Shown piece by piece: positions 9,954-17,672 of a stretch of 43,872 bases of DNA (positions are counted from its first letter, which is position 1; every line of letters begins with the position of its first letter). The notes below the pieces were generated by a model. The model saw only the letters and a list, made by a program, of their open reading frames with translations. It made no database searches and was not told where the DNA came from. Both the position numbers and the translations under genes were made by a program. The DNA comes from Pirellulales bacterium (GTDB lineage Bacteria; Planctomycetota; Planctomycetia; Pirellulales; JAEUIK01): positions 1-43,872 of the forward strand of contig JAIESQ010000168.1 of the NCBI GenBank assembly GCA_019745975.1. Direction: 5' to 3'.

Positions 9954-12509
9954 TTATCTGTTGCCAGCGCTGATTCGCTCGAGATTCGCCCGCGCTTCGG
10001 AAAACATAGGGTCGATCACGAGCGCGGCCGCAAACAGTTCGGCCGCTTCACGCGTTTGCCCGCGGCCGGCCAACAGCACTCCGAGTGCATTGTGCACTTG
10101 GGCATTGCGCGGTTCCAGCGGCAGTGCTTGTCGATACGCGGCGATCGCGGCCTCGACTTCGCCCAATTGCGTGGCGACACCTGCCAGCCCGACGAGCGCG
10201 GCGAACGACTGTGGATCGCGCTGGATGGCGGCCCGAAACCAGGACATCGCCGCCCGCGTGTCGCCGAGTCGCTGGTACGTCGTACCCAAATGAAACAGTG
10301 CGTTGGCATCGTCAGGTCGTTGTCGGACCTCGGCCTCGAAGCACGGTAAAGCCTCGGCGGGACGGTCCAACTTAAGTAGCGCGACACCGACATTGTGCTG
10401 ATTGTCGGCGTTGGCAGGATCGAGTTCGAGTGCCAGGCGGTATTCGACGAGCGCTTCGGCCGTGCGGTTCAAGGCGTCGAACAGGCTACCCAGGTGATTG
10501 TGCAAATAGGCCGGTTCGGCGTCGCACGCGATGGCCTCGCGGTAAGCGGCGATGGCGCCCTCGATGTCGCCGGTCTTAGCCAGCGCCGCGGCCAGGTGGT
10601 CCCACATTTCGCTGTCGACTGGGCGCCGGGACAGCGATTCACGGTAGATCGGAATCGCTTCGTCGGGCCTTGCCAGATCGCACAACGTGTCGGCGAGTTC
10701 ACGGCGCGACACGCGCGACGTGGGATCGATGCGTCGCGCCGCGTCAAAATGGGTAAGGGCCTCAGCCAGCGCCCCGCGACGCTTGAGCAGCGTGCCAAAG
10801 GCCAGATGCGCCGCGGCATAGTTCGCTTGCAGCGCCAGGGTCTCGCGATAGACGCATGCGGCGTCGTCATCGCGACCGCGACGCTCGTAGGCTCGACCGA
10901 GATTAAGGCGAACCATGGCCGATCGCGGTGCCGTGCGGGCCATCGCTTCGTACTCGACCAAGGCGGCGTCTCGCTGGCCCGCGTTCTCCAGCGCGGCCGC
11001 GCGAATGCTGCGTAGTTGGGCGCTGTTGGGGCTGACGCGCAAGCCTGCCTCGGCCAGCGTGTGATCGTCGCGCCAGAGCCGAGACTGTCGATGGGCCAGC
11101 AGTCCCAAGGCGGCCGCCAGCAGGATCACGGCGCCATAAGCGTACCGTAGTTCAACCAGGTTCGACGTTGCCTGGGCGTGCGTCCGGAGCCGCTCGAATT
11201 GCCAGGCCACCGCCACAGCCGGGCCGATCAGGGCCAGGTATGCATAGCGATCCGCGACAGTGGAGACGCTCTGGTAGCCGAACGGCACCAAGCCTAACAC
11301 CGGTAGCAAGCCCGCGACGAACAGCCCCGCGGCCACCCACATTTCGCGCCGCGCCCGAAACACGGCGAGCGCGATGACGACCCCTAGCGGCACGATCCAA
11401 TTGAGCGTGCCCCAGCCGGCATCCAGAACCGCGCGCGCCGAATGCGCGTAGTCGGGCGATAGTCCAAGCGGCCAGACAAGTTTGCCGAGGTAGAAGCCGA
11501 TGCCGTCCAGCGCGATCAGTGGACGCTCGGACCAGGACGGAACGTAGTCCAAAGCGACGTCGGGCTGCTGCTGCTTGGTCAAGGCGGCCAGTGCCACGGC
11601 CACTAGCAACCAAAGTGCCAACGGGGCAACTTTGACGGCGCGATTGCGCCAGGAGCCAGGCCAGTACCAACCGACCACGAGCAGCGCCGCCATGAATGGC
11701 AGCGCCGCGGCTGTGGGCTTCGACAGCAAAGCCAGCAAGTAGGCTGCGCTCGCCAGCAGCAGCCACCCACCGCAGGTGGCGGCAAGCCTTCGATCACTTG
11801 GCCGGCGGACCGCCGACGGTGACGATGTGCGACCTTTGGGTCGGGGCGACGAATCAAGTGTTGTGCCGCCAGAGTTGTCGGTCGCTGCCAGCCTATCGGT
11901 CGCGCGCAGATAGCCTAGGTAAGCGACCAGGGCCGCCACACCAAACACCGCGCAGAGCAAGCACTTGGTCTCGGTGACCCAGGAAACCGCTTCGACCTGC
12001 AGCGGATGCACGGCAAACAGGACAGCGCCCATGCAGGCTGCCATGCGACTGCTGGTCAATCGCGTTAGCAGCATCAAGACAAGAAGAGTCGCCAACAGGT
12101 GCAACAGCAAATTGCCCGCATGGTAGACGCGCGGGTCGACATCGAGCGGGACATCGCGCGGGGTTCGTTGGCGTTGTGCGAGCCAGGTTTCAGCGGCAAA
12201 TGCCATGTTGGTCACTGGGACATACACGCCGCTGTAAGGCTGTCTCCAGACCTGAACAACATTCTTCCAGGTCAGAGGATTGAGGTACGGATTGAGCAGG
12301 ATGTTGGCGGGATCGTCGTAATTCAGAAGCGTGTGGTTCAGTACCGGGAAGTACGTGGCGATGACAGCAAAGGCAAGCAGCAGCGCGGTGGCGACGCCAG
12401 GCGCCCGGCGAGAAAGCCGATTGTTGGTCTGCAGCGTGCGCGGCAAACCGCGCGCGGGAGTAGGCAAGACAGATGGCTCTCCACGCTGCCGATTTCGGTT
12501 GGCACCCAC
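9954..12509 (-). CDS. TMTC-like GT-C membrane protein with C-terminal TPR array (B)
   Basis: The closest relative of protein A within the window. It has the same order: helix 1, the NYDDPANI loop (Asp65-Asp66 from the start chosen here), the HPLQVEAVSWVTETK block, further helices, then TPRs over roughly the last 370 residues. A Ser/Arg/Pro-rich loop of about 45 residues interrupts the membrane part. The frame is open back to a TTG at 12635, but the extra 42 residues are Cys-rich and unlike a signal region. I prefer GTG 12509, giving about 851 residues; no strong Shine-Dalgarno decides it, so the start is uncertain. It is first in the A/B pair and diverges from the PEP-CTERM gene. The shared architecture suggests duplication, probably with different acceptors or sequential sugars (inference). 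Confidence 0.86.
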   Translation of the reverse strand: MGANRNRQRGEPSVLPTPARGLPRTLQTNNRLSRRAPGVATALLLAFAVIATYFPVLNHTLLNYDDPANILLNPYLNPLTWKNVVQVWRQPYSGVYVPVTNMAFAAETWLAQRQRTPRDVPLDVDPRVYHAGNLLLHLLATLLVLMLLTRLTSSRMAACMGAVLFAVHPLQVEAVSWVTETKCLLCAVFGVAALVAYLGYLRATDRLAATDNSGGTTLDSSPRPKGRTSSPSAVRRPSDRRLAATCGGWLLLASAAYLLALLSKPTAAALPFMAALLVVGWYWPGSWRNRAVKVAPLALWLLVAVALAALTKQQQPDVALDYVPSWSERPLIALDGIGFYLGKLVWPLGLSPDYAHSARAVLDAGWGTLNWIVPLGVVIALAVFRARREMWVAAGLFVAGLLPVLGLVPFGYQSVSTVADRYAYLALIGPAVAVAWQFERLRTHAQATSNLVELRYAYGAVILLAAALGLLAHRQSRLWRDDHTLAEAGLRVSPNSAQLRSIRAAALENAGQRDAALVEYEAMARTAPRSAMVRLNLGRAYERRGRDDDAACVYRETLALQANYAAAHLAFGTLLKRRGALAEALTHFDAARRIDPTSRVSRRELADTLCDLARPDEAIPIYRESLSRRPVDSEMWDHLAAALAKTGDIEGAIAAYREAIACDAEPAYLHNHLGSLFDALNRTAEALVEYRLALELDPANADNQHNVGVALLKLDRPAEALPCFEAEVRQRPDDANALFHLGTTYQRLGDTRAAMSWFRAAIQRDPQSFAALVGLAGVATQLGEVEAAIAAYRQALPLEPRNAQVHNALGVLLAGRGQTREAAELFAAALVIDPMFSEARANLERISAGNR

Positions 12510-12901
12510 GCTCTCGATGGTACACGAAGCGGGCGGGGTAGAGCTCCGAGTCGCGCAGATAAACTGAGCGAATGGAACTTGGCTGCAAATCCCCTTGGCG
12601 CCGAGCCTTAAATAACCGTAACATCTGTACCGCAAGCAGGTTAGGGATAATGCTGGGGAGTAGTCTTAGCGGGGCTGTCGTCAGCACCTCGGCACCCCCC
12701 TTATGGGCGAGGTCCTAGTGCCCAGTGCGGTTATAGCGATTTCGCCAAAAAGTCAAATTTTTTAGTTGCAAGAGTTGGCGCGTCAGATAGTATGGCGTTC
12801 CGATCCTGCCCACATTGGGGGGCCAGGGGATTGCGCGACTTTAGGGTCGATTGGGTTTCGTTGACTTCCGCACCGTGACAATCGTTCATAGGGAAACGGG
12901 A
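12510..12901. other. Divergent intergenic region between TMTC-like B and PEP-CTERM gene
   Basis: About 390 bases without a gene. It must hold promoters for both directions. A plus-strand candidate is listed separately. On the minus strand the AT-rich stretch around 12605-12635 (TTATTTAAGG on that strand) could be a promoter for the B/A pair, but the hexamer match is poor. No repeat or RNA gene was recognised. Confidence 0.4.
12766..12793 (+). promoter_or_regulatory. Possible sigma70-type promoter for the PEP-CTERM gene
   Basis: TTGCAA (12766-12771) and TAGTAT (12788-12793) are separated by 16 bases. They lie in a locally AT-rich island just before the GC-rich leader of the PEP-CTERM gene. 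The start of transcription would fall near 12800, leaving a leader of about 100 bases. Confidence 0.35.
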
Positions 12902-14692
12902 ATGACATCTGGCAAATTTACCCGTTCGGGCCAGTTGGTGAGAAGCATCGCGACACTCGCATTGGTCGGTGCCCTGCTGGAGTTCATCACGCCCCTCGCG
13001 ACGGCAGACGTCACCGGTAGCATCGGCCAGAATTTCTTTAACGGCTTCACAATCAACGAAGGCTCGTCGGGCTCGGCTGTTCTGCAGTTGTTCGTCACGC
13101 CGGCGAACTCGTCGGGCTTTGCCGGCACCACGACGCACCGCATCAATGCCGGGAATCCGCTGACGTTTAGCGCGCCGGGCAGCACGGGCGGTGCGACGCC
13201 GACTACGGGTGGTGACTTCGGCAACGGCACGGCAAACTGGTCGGCGTCGTTTCAGTACAACCTGCCGGGAGTTTACAACGTCTCCTATGGCGGCACGGTG
13301 AGCTGGTTGCATAGCGCCAACGGTTCGTACAACCCCGTTACTGGTAACTATAGCGGTACTGGCTTCCAAGGCGTGGGCAGCAACATCAACGTTACAGTTC
13401 TGAATGTAGCGCCGACGATCACCAGCGCGAACCTGAATGGCACCAACGGTGGACTCTCCGTCGGCCAGGGAGCGAGTGTCACCGCCAATATGACGGCTAC
13501 CGATGCTGGCTCGGACGACTCCTTCTTCACAATCAATGGTGCCGGCGCCGGTTCCGCGAGCGCTGCCCCTGGCGGCACCAGAACGTCGAGTAACGTGGGG
13601 GTCAACACAGTACTGGCCCCGGGTATCTACACTCAGACCTACGTCGTCGCAGATACCTTTGGTAGTGGAAACATCACGACAACCCGCAATCTAACGATTA
13701 CGAACGTCGGCCCATCGATCACAGCCGCTCGGGTCAATGGGGTCAATGGTGATCAGACGATCGCCCAGGGCAACGGTGCGACACTCAATATGTCGGCGAC
13801 TGACCCGGGCGGCGATACGATCAACTACACCATCAACGGGGCCGGGGCGGGAAGCTCGCCGAGCGGCGGTAATTCGTCGAATGTTGCTACGGGAACGTTC
13901 CTGGCTCCGGGCGTCTATACGCAGACTTACCAGGCAGCGGACACGTTCGGTGGATCGTCCGGTACGTTGACACGCAACATCACCGTGACGAACGTAGCCC
14001 CGACGATCACCAGCGCCAACCAGGATGGCACAAACGGCAACATTACCGTGCTACAGGGCGCTTCGGTGACGTTGAACCTGACAGCGACCGACCCGGGCAA
14101 CGACACCATGTCGTTCACCATCAATGGTGGCGGCGCCGGTTCGACCGGGGTTCAGGCAGGAGGTTCGACCCGCACGTCGGCCGATAACGCGGTGCAGTAT
14201 TTCACGCCAGGCGTGTTCACGAACACCTTCCAGGCGACCGATCAATACGGCGCGAACGCCTCGAATGGGCCCGCGACACGCGATGTGACGGTGCTCAATG
14301 TTGCCCCGGTTATCACCAGCCTGTTGGCGACTGACGTTCCGAATATTTTGGGGAACGGCTGCCTGATGTTCTTCACGGCGACCAGTACCGATCCTGGTAT
14401 CCTCGATTCGGCGATCTACAGTTGGGACCTCAACGGTGACAACATCTTCGGTGACTACGTCAGTGTCGATCCGGCTCCGCCGTGGAGCTCGACCACACCG
14501 ACCATCCTTTATGGGCTTGGTACGCACACGATTGGCGTGATGGTCACTGACAATTGGGGAGGTTTCGACCCAATTAACGGAGTTGCCTATCTGACGTTCG
14601 AGTGCTTGCCAGAACCTTCGACCTGGGTAGCGATACTGCTCTCAGGTGGTGCGCTGGCCTTCTTCCATCGGCGGAAGAAGCGGAAGACTTGA
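12902..14692 (+). CDS. PEP-CTERM sorting-signal protein with tandem Ig/cadherin-like repeats
   Basis: A 596-residue exported protein. The N-terminus has a signal sequence (basic start, then SIATLALVGALLEFITPLATA). Residues about 168-465 hold three tandem units of 96-102 residues, each opening with NV.P.IT.A and containing NMTATD-, TINGAGAGS- and PG.YTQT-like blocks; a fourth, diverged PKD-like unit follows. The protein is rich in Ser, Thr, Asn and Gly. The C-terminus is a textbook PEP-CTERM signal: PEPSTW at about 570-575, a hydrophobic helix, then RRKKRK. Family knowledge says such tails are cut by exosortase and the protein goes to the surface; no exosortase lies in this window. GGGAAACGGGA before ATG 12902 supports this start over the upstream frame opening at 12851. 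A strong terminator follows. Confidence 0.92.
   Translation: MTSGKFTRSGQLVRSIATLALVGALLEFITPLATADVTGSIGQNFFNGFTINEGSSGSAVLQLFVTPANSSGFAGTTTHRINAGNPLTFSAPGSTGGATPTTGGDFGNGTANWSASFQYNLPGVYNVSYGGTVSWLHSANGSYNPVTGNYSGTGFQGVGSNINVTVLNVAPTITSANLNGTNGGLSVGQGASVTANMTATDAGSDDSFFTINGAGAGSASAAPGGTRTSSNVGVNTVLAPGIYTQTYVVADTFGSGNITTTRNLTITNVGPSITAARVNGVNGDQTIAQGNGATLNMSATDPGGDTINYTINGAGAGSSPSGGNSSNVATGTFLAPGVYTQTYQAADTFGGSSGTLTRNITVTNVAPTITSANQDGTNGNITVLQGASVTLNLTATDPGNDTMSFTINGGGAGSTGVQAGGSTRTSADNAVQYFTPGVFTNTFQATDQYGANASNGPATRDVTVLNVAPVITSLLATDVPNILGNGCLMFFTATSTDPGILDSAIYSWDLNGDNIFGDYVSVDPAPPWSSTTPTILYGLGTHTIGVMVTDNWGGFDPINGVAYLTFECLPEPSTWVAILLSGGALAFFHRRKKRKT
13403..14296 (+). repeat. Three tandem ~100-residue coding repeats in the PEP-CTERM protein
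   Basis: Units begin at 13403, 13703 and 13991 (100, 96 and 102 residues), and a diverged fourth begins at 14297. Units 1 and 3 are closest: both begin APTITSAN and repeat near-identical DNA at their starts. Shared blocks include TATD or SATD, FTINGAGAGS or close variants, and PG[IV]YTQTY. The likeness at DNA level suggests fairly recent internal duplication. Confidence 0.8.
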
Positions 14693-14728
14693 TCGTCCGC
14701 CACGCGATGGAACGGTAGAGAACATCGA

Positions 14729-14760
14729 CCGCCGGTTCCTTGGAGCCGGCGGTTTTTTTT
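14729..14760 (+). terminator. Rho-independent terminator after the PEP-CTERM gene
   Basis: The arms CCGCCGGTTCC and GGAGCCGGCGG form a stem of about ten pairs with one G-U wobble and a tight loop, followed at once by eight T residues (14753-14760). It lies 37 bases past the PEP-CTERM stop codon. It is the clearest intrinsic terminator in the window. Confidence 0.88.
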
Positions 14761-14837
14761 GCGCTCGATCTGAGGTTAGCCACCATCCTTTTATCGATCT
14801 TGAGTTAGTCGGTTCGCACTAGTCTAGATATCGGTTT

Positions 14838-14865
14838 TTGACAGTTTCTGGCATACGCCTATACT
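14838..14865 (+). promoter_or_regulatory. Near-consensus sigma70 promoter upstream of TMTC-like C
   Basis: TTGACA (14838-14843) matches the -35 consensus exactly, and TATACT (14860-14865) matches the -10 at five of six positions, with 16 bases between. Transcription would begin near 14872 and leave an untranslated leader of about 230 bases before the TMTC-like gene. This separates the 15103-20384 gene pair from the terminated PEP-CTERM unit. Confidence 0.6.
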
Positions 14866-14910
14866 GAAACTGGCTTAACGTAAGCATCAGCTCGACTTTG
14901 AGTTTCTTCT

Positions 14911-14935
14911 AATCGTGCCACTTCGTGGTACGATT
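14911..14935 (+). promoter_or_regulatory. Leader hairpin downstream of the 14838 promoter
   Basis: AATCGTGCCAC and GTGGTACGATT pair over 11 positions with a single G-U wobble around a TTC loop. It lies about 40 bases into the predicted transcript. It has no U-tract on the plus strand, so it is not a terminator in that direction. It could be a binding site or a 5' stabilising structure. Confidence 0.4.
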
Positions 14936-15102
14936 CCATTGGACCGATTTCGCCAGCGTCATCGCGGGGGCCTGCAATCTCCGTCGCTGACAGTCTGTCG
15001 GACTGGGGTATGTCGCCAAGCTTGTCATGCCCTGGCACGCTACCGTGAGGTTGTGGGCCGCGTCTCGTCTACTTGCCATGCCCTTTGTGCCGCTGTCGCC
15101 GC

Positions 15103-17670
15103 GTGCTGACTTCCCAAGACAGAATCCTGAGCGCCTTCCGTAAGCAGGTCTGGCCGCGGCTCTCGGCAGGCTGGGGTGGCGCACTGATTCTCAGTGCGTT
15201 GCTGGTCGCCGTCGTCCTGGTGATCTACGGGCGTGCCTGGGGGAATGAATTCCTCGAGTATGACGACCAAGTCTATGTCACGCGAAATTACAATCTCGAT
15301 CGCGGCTTTACGCGCACGCAGAATTCATCGGGATCGGGGCTCGCGTGGGCGTTCACCACCCAAACAGCGCACAACTGGCATCCCATCACCTGGCTGTCGC
15401 ACCTGCTCGATGTGCAATTGTTCGGCCGCGACCCGCGTTGGCACCATGGCGTCAACGTCTTGTTGCACGCGATCAATTCGGCACTGATGTTTCTGGTGTG
15501 GCGCAGTCTGACCGGACGCGTTTGGCCGAGTGCCCTAGTGGCGGCGCTATTCGCCGTGCATCCGCTCAACGTGGAGTCGGTCGCCTGGGTCGCCGAACGG
15601 AAGAACGTGCTGAGCATGTTCTTTCTGCTGTTGACGCTGCTGGCTTACGGTGCGTATGCCCGCAAAGGCGGCCTTGCCCGCTATCTGTTGGTGACGCTGT
15701 TCCTAGCGTTGGGCTTGATGTCGAAGTCGATGCTGGTCACGGTCCCTTGCGTCCTGCTGATCCTCGACTATTGGCCGTTGCACCGCCTGCAATTCGCCTG
15801 GACCGGCCAGCAGCTTGCGCGATCAACTGCCCCGTCGGGAGGGTCGGTGACCGCGGTCGAGGGGAAAGAATCGGCGCGACGCATCGCTGACATGCGTCGC
15901 GGCGCTCCGACTAGGGCGTCCAGCTCCGCATCGGCGACGGCGGCTCCGGTTGCACCGCCGGTCAAGCGTTCTCGAACTACGGCGGTGGATAATGCACCAG
16001 GAGCGCACTCAAAACCCGCGGGGCGGCAGCCATGGTGGTGGATACTGTTGGAGAAGCTCCCCTGGCTGGCGATGGCGGCCTATGTGTCGCAGAAGACGTT
16101 GCAGGCGCAGGCGAGTTTGCAGGCCGACTATGCCGACCTGCCGCTCGGTGCTCGAATTGCCAACGCCCTCGTGTCGGACGTCGTTTACCTTTGGCAGATC
16201 ATCTGTCCGCTGAGACTCTCGCCGATGTACTTGCATTCGCAGGCGGGCTTAGCGCGGTGGCAACCGTTGGCCGGCGGTGCAATGCTTACGGCGATCACGG
16301 CGGTGGTTGTCTGGCAGATGCGCCGACGTCCTTATTTGCCCGTGGGTTGGTTCTGGTACCTGGGCACGCTCGTGCCAGTTAGCGGTTTCGTCCAGGTTGG
16401 CTTGCAATCGCGGGCGGATCGATACCTGTATCTGCCGGCGATCGGCATCTTTGTGGCACTGGCTTGGCTGTTGGCCGAACTCGTGCGCCGCTGGCCGTCG
16501 ACGTTGTGGCCCGCCGGGCTGGCCAGCGGTGCGGTGCTTATGGGCTTGAGTGGTTTAACGGTTGTGCAAGTAGGTTATTGGCACGATCTTGGCACGCTCT
16601 TTGGGCGAGCCTTGGAGATCGACCCCGACAACTCCTACGCGCACTACCAACTGGGGGTGAGCTTGCGGGAAAAGGGGCGAAATGCTGAAGCGGTGCCACA
16701 TTTCGAGCGAGCGCGCGAGCTCGCTCCGATCGCCGTCGAAGCGCAATTGGCCCTAGTCGGCGTGCTGGCGCTCGACGGTCGAATCGCCGAAGCGGAGAAG
16801 ATCCTCGACGAGCAGTTGCGCTCCGATCCGCGATCCGAGCAATGTCTCCTCAACCGGGCGCTGGTGTTGATCGAAAAGGGAGACTTGCCCTTAGCTTCGG
16901 CCGACTGTCGCCGCGTGTTGGAGGACATCAATCCGGAAAGTTCGCGCGCATTCATTTACAGCAGTGTCATCGCTGCTCGGCAAGGCAAGCTTGAAGAAGC
17001 CGCCGAGTACCTAGACGAAGCCCTGCGGATGGATCCACAAAATGCCGAGGCGCGATTGAACGCCGGTCGCGTTGCGCAGGCGCGCGGTGATTTGCCGGGG
17101 GCACTGAAGTTACTGCGCGAGGCCATTGCCATCGAACCGGGGAGCGCGCTGGCCTGGTATACCTACGGCATGGCCCTAGCCGAGGCGAAGGATCGCCCCG
17201 CCGCGATCGAAGCCCTGGAGCACGTGGTTGAACTGAATCCGCAGCGTGCCGGCGTGCATTTTCAGCTCGGTAGGATGTTGGCCGAAGAGGACCGTGCCAA
17301 TGAGGCCCTTGGCCATTTTCGGGTTGCCTTGGAGCAGACGCGCAATACCCCCGACTGGCCCTTGGTAGCCAACAGCGCCGCCTGGCTGTTGGCAACCCAT
17401 CCGAGCTCGGCGGTACGCAACGGCCCCCAAGCGGTCAACCTGGCACAAATGGCTTGCCAACAGACGGCCTTTGGAGACCCAAGCTACCTCGATACGCTGG
17501 CCGCCGCATATGCGGAGGCCGGGAAGTTCGCCGAAGCCGTGGCCTACGCCAACAAGGCTTACGACGTCGCGTTTGACGCCAATCAGCTTGGATTGGCGGC
17601 CGACATCAAAATGCGGTGGCGATTCTACGAACACCAGCGGCCGTATCACACTCAGCAGACGCCGCAATAG
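15103..17670 (+). CDS. TMTC-like GT-C membrane protein with TPR array and C-terminal cap (C)
   Basis: An 855-residue protein from GTG 15103. The frame stays open back to TTG 15073, and neither start has a clear ribosome binding site, so the start is uncertain. Helix 1 spans about 25-42, followed by EYDDQVYVT with Asp54-Asp55, then NWHPITWLSHLLD, HPLNVESVAWVAERK and further helices, as in the common bacterial TMTC-like family. A low-complexity, Ser/Ala/Arg-rich loop of about 85 residues (roughly 245-330) interrupts the membrane part. TPRs fill residues about 498-760. The last 90 residues carry the cap motif PSYLDTLAAAYAEAG, also seen in the GT39-like protein and in the following acyltransferase fusion. 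Its stop lies two bases before the next start, so the two genes are almost certainly cotranscribed and probably translationally coupled. Confidence 0.87.
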   Translation: MLTSQDRILSAFRKQVWPRLSAGWGGALILSALLVAVVLVIYGRAWGNEFLEYDDQVYVTRNYNLDRGFTRTQNSSGSGLAWAFTTQTAHNWHPITWLSHLLDVQLFGRDPRWHHGVNVLLHAINSALMFLVWRSLTGRVWPSALVAALFAVHPLNVESVAWVAERKNVLSMFFLLLTLLAYGAYARKGGLARYLLVTLFLALGLMSKSMLVTVPCVLLILDYWPLHRLQFAWTGQQLARSTAPSGGSVTAVEGKESARRIADMRRGAPTRASSSASATAAPVAPPVKRSRTTAVDNAPGAHSKPAGRQPWWWILLEKLPWLAMAAYVSQKTLQAQASLQADYADLPLGARIANALVSDVVYLWQIICPLRLSPMYLHSQAGLARWQPLAGGAMLTAITAVVVWQMRRRPYLPVGWFWYLGTLVPVSGFVQVGLQSRADRYLYLPAIGIFVALAWLLAELVRRWPSTLWPAGLASGAVLMGLSGLTVVQVGYWHDLGTLFGRALEIDPDNSYAHYQLGVSLREKGRNAEAVPHFERARELAPIAVEAQLALVGVLALDGRIAEAEKILDEQLRSDPRSEQCLLNRALVLIEKGDLPLASADCRRVLEDINPESSRAFIYSSVIAARQGKLEEAAEYLDEALRMDPQNAEARLNAGRVAQARGDLPGALKLLREAIAIEPGSALAWYTYGMALAEAKDRPAAIEALEHVVELNPQRAGVHFQLGRMLAEEDRANEALGHFRVALEQTRNTPDWPLVANSAAWLLATHPSSAVRNGPQAVNLAQMACQQTAFGDPSYLDTLAAAYAEAGKFAEAVAYANKAYDVAFDANQLGLAADIKMRWRFYEHQRPYHTQQTPQ

Positions 17671-17672
17671 CT

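Larger units (their letters stand above)
14693..15102. other. Intergenic leader region upstream of the plus-strand TMTC-like gene
   Basis: About 410 bases. They contain the terminator of the PEP-CTERM gene, a near-consensus promoter at 14838-14865 and a stable hairpin at 14911-14935, all listed separately. The remaining 170 bases up to the next start show no coding potential I would trust. Confidence 0.5.

Noticed and set aside
12510-12635. 42-residue Cys-containing N-terminal extension of TMTC-like B
   Set aside because: It needs a TTG start, overlaps a likely promoter region and does not resemble the N-termini of the sister proteins.
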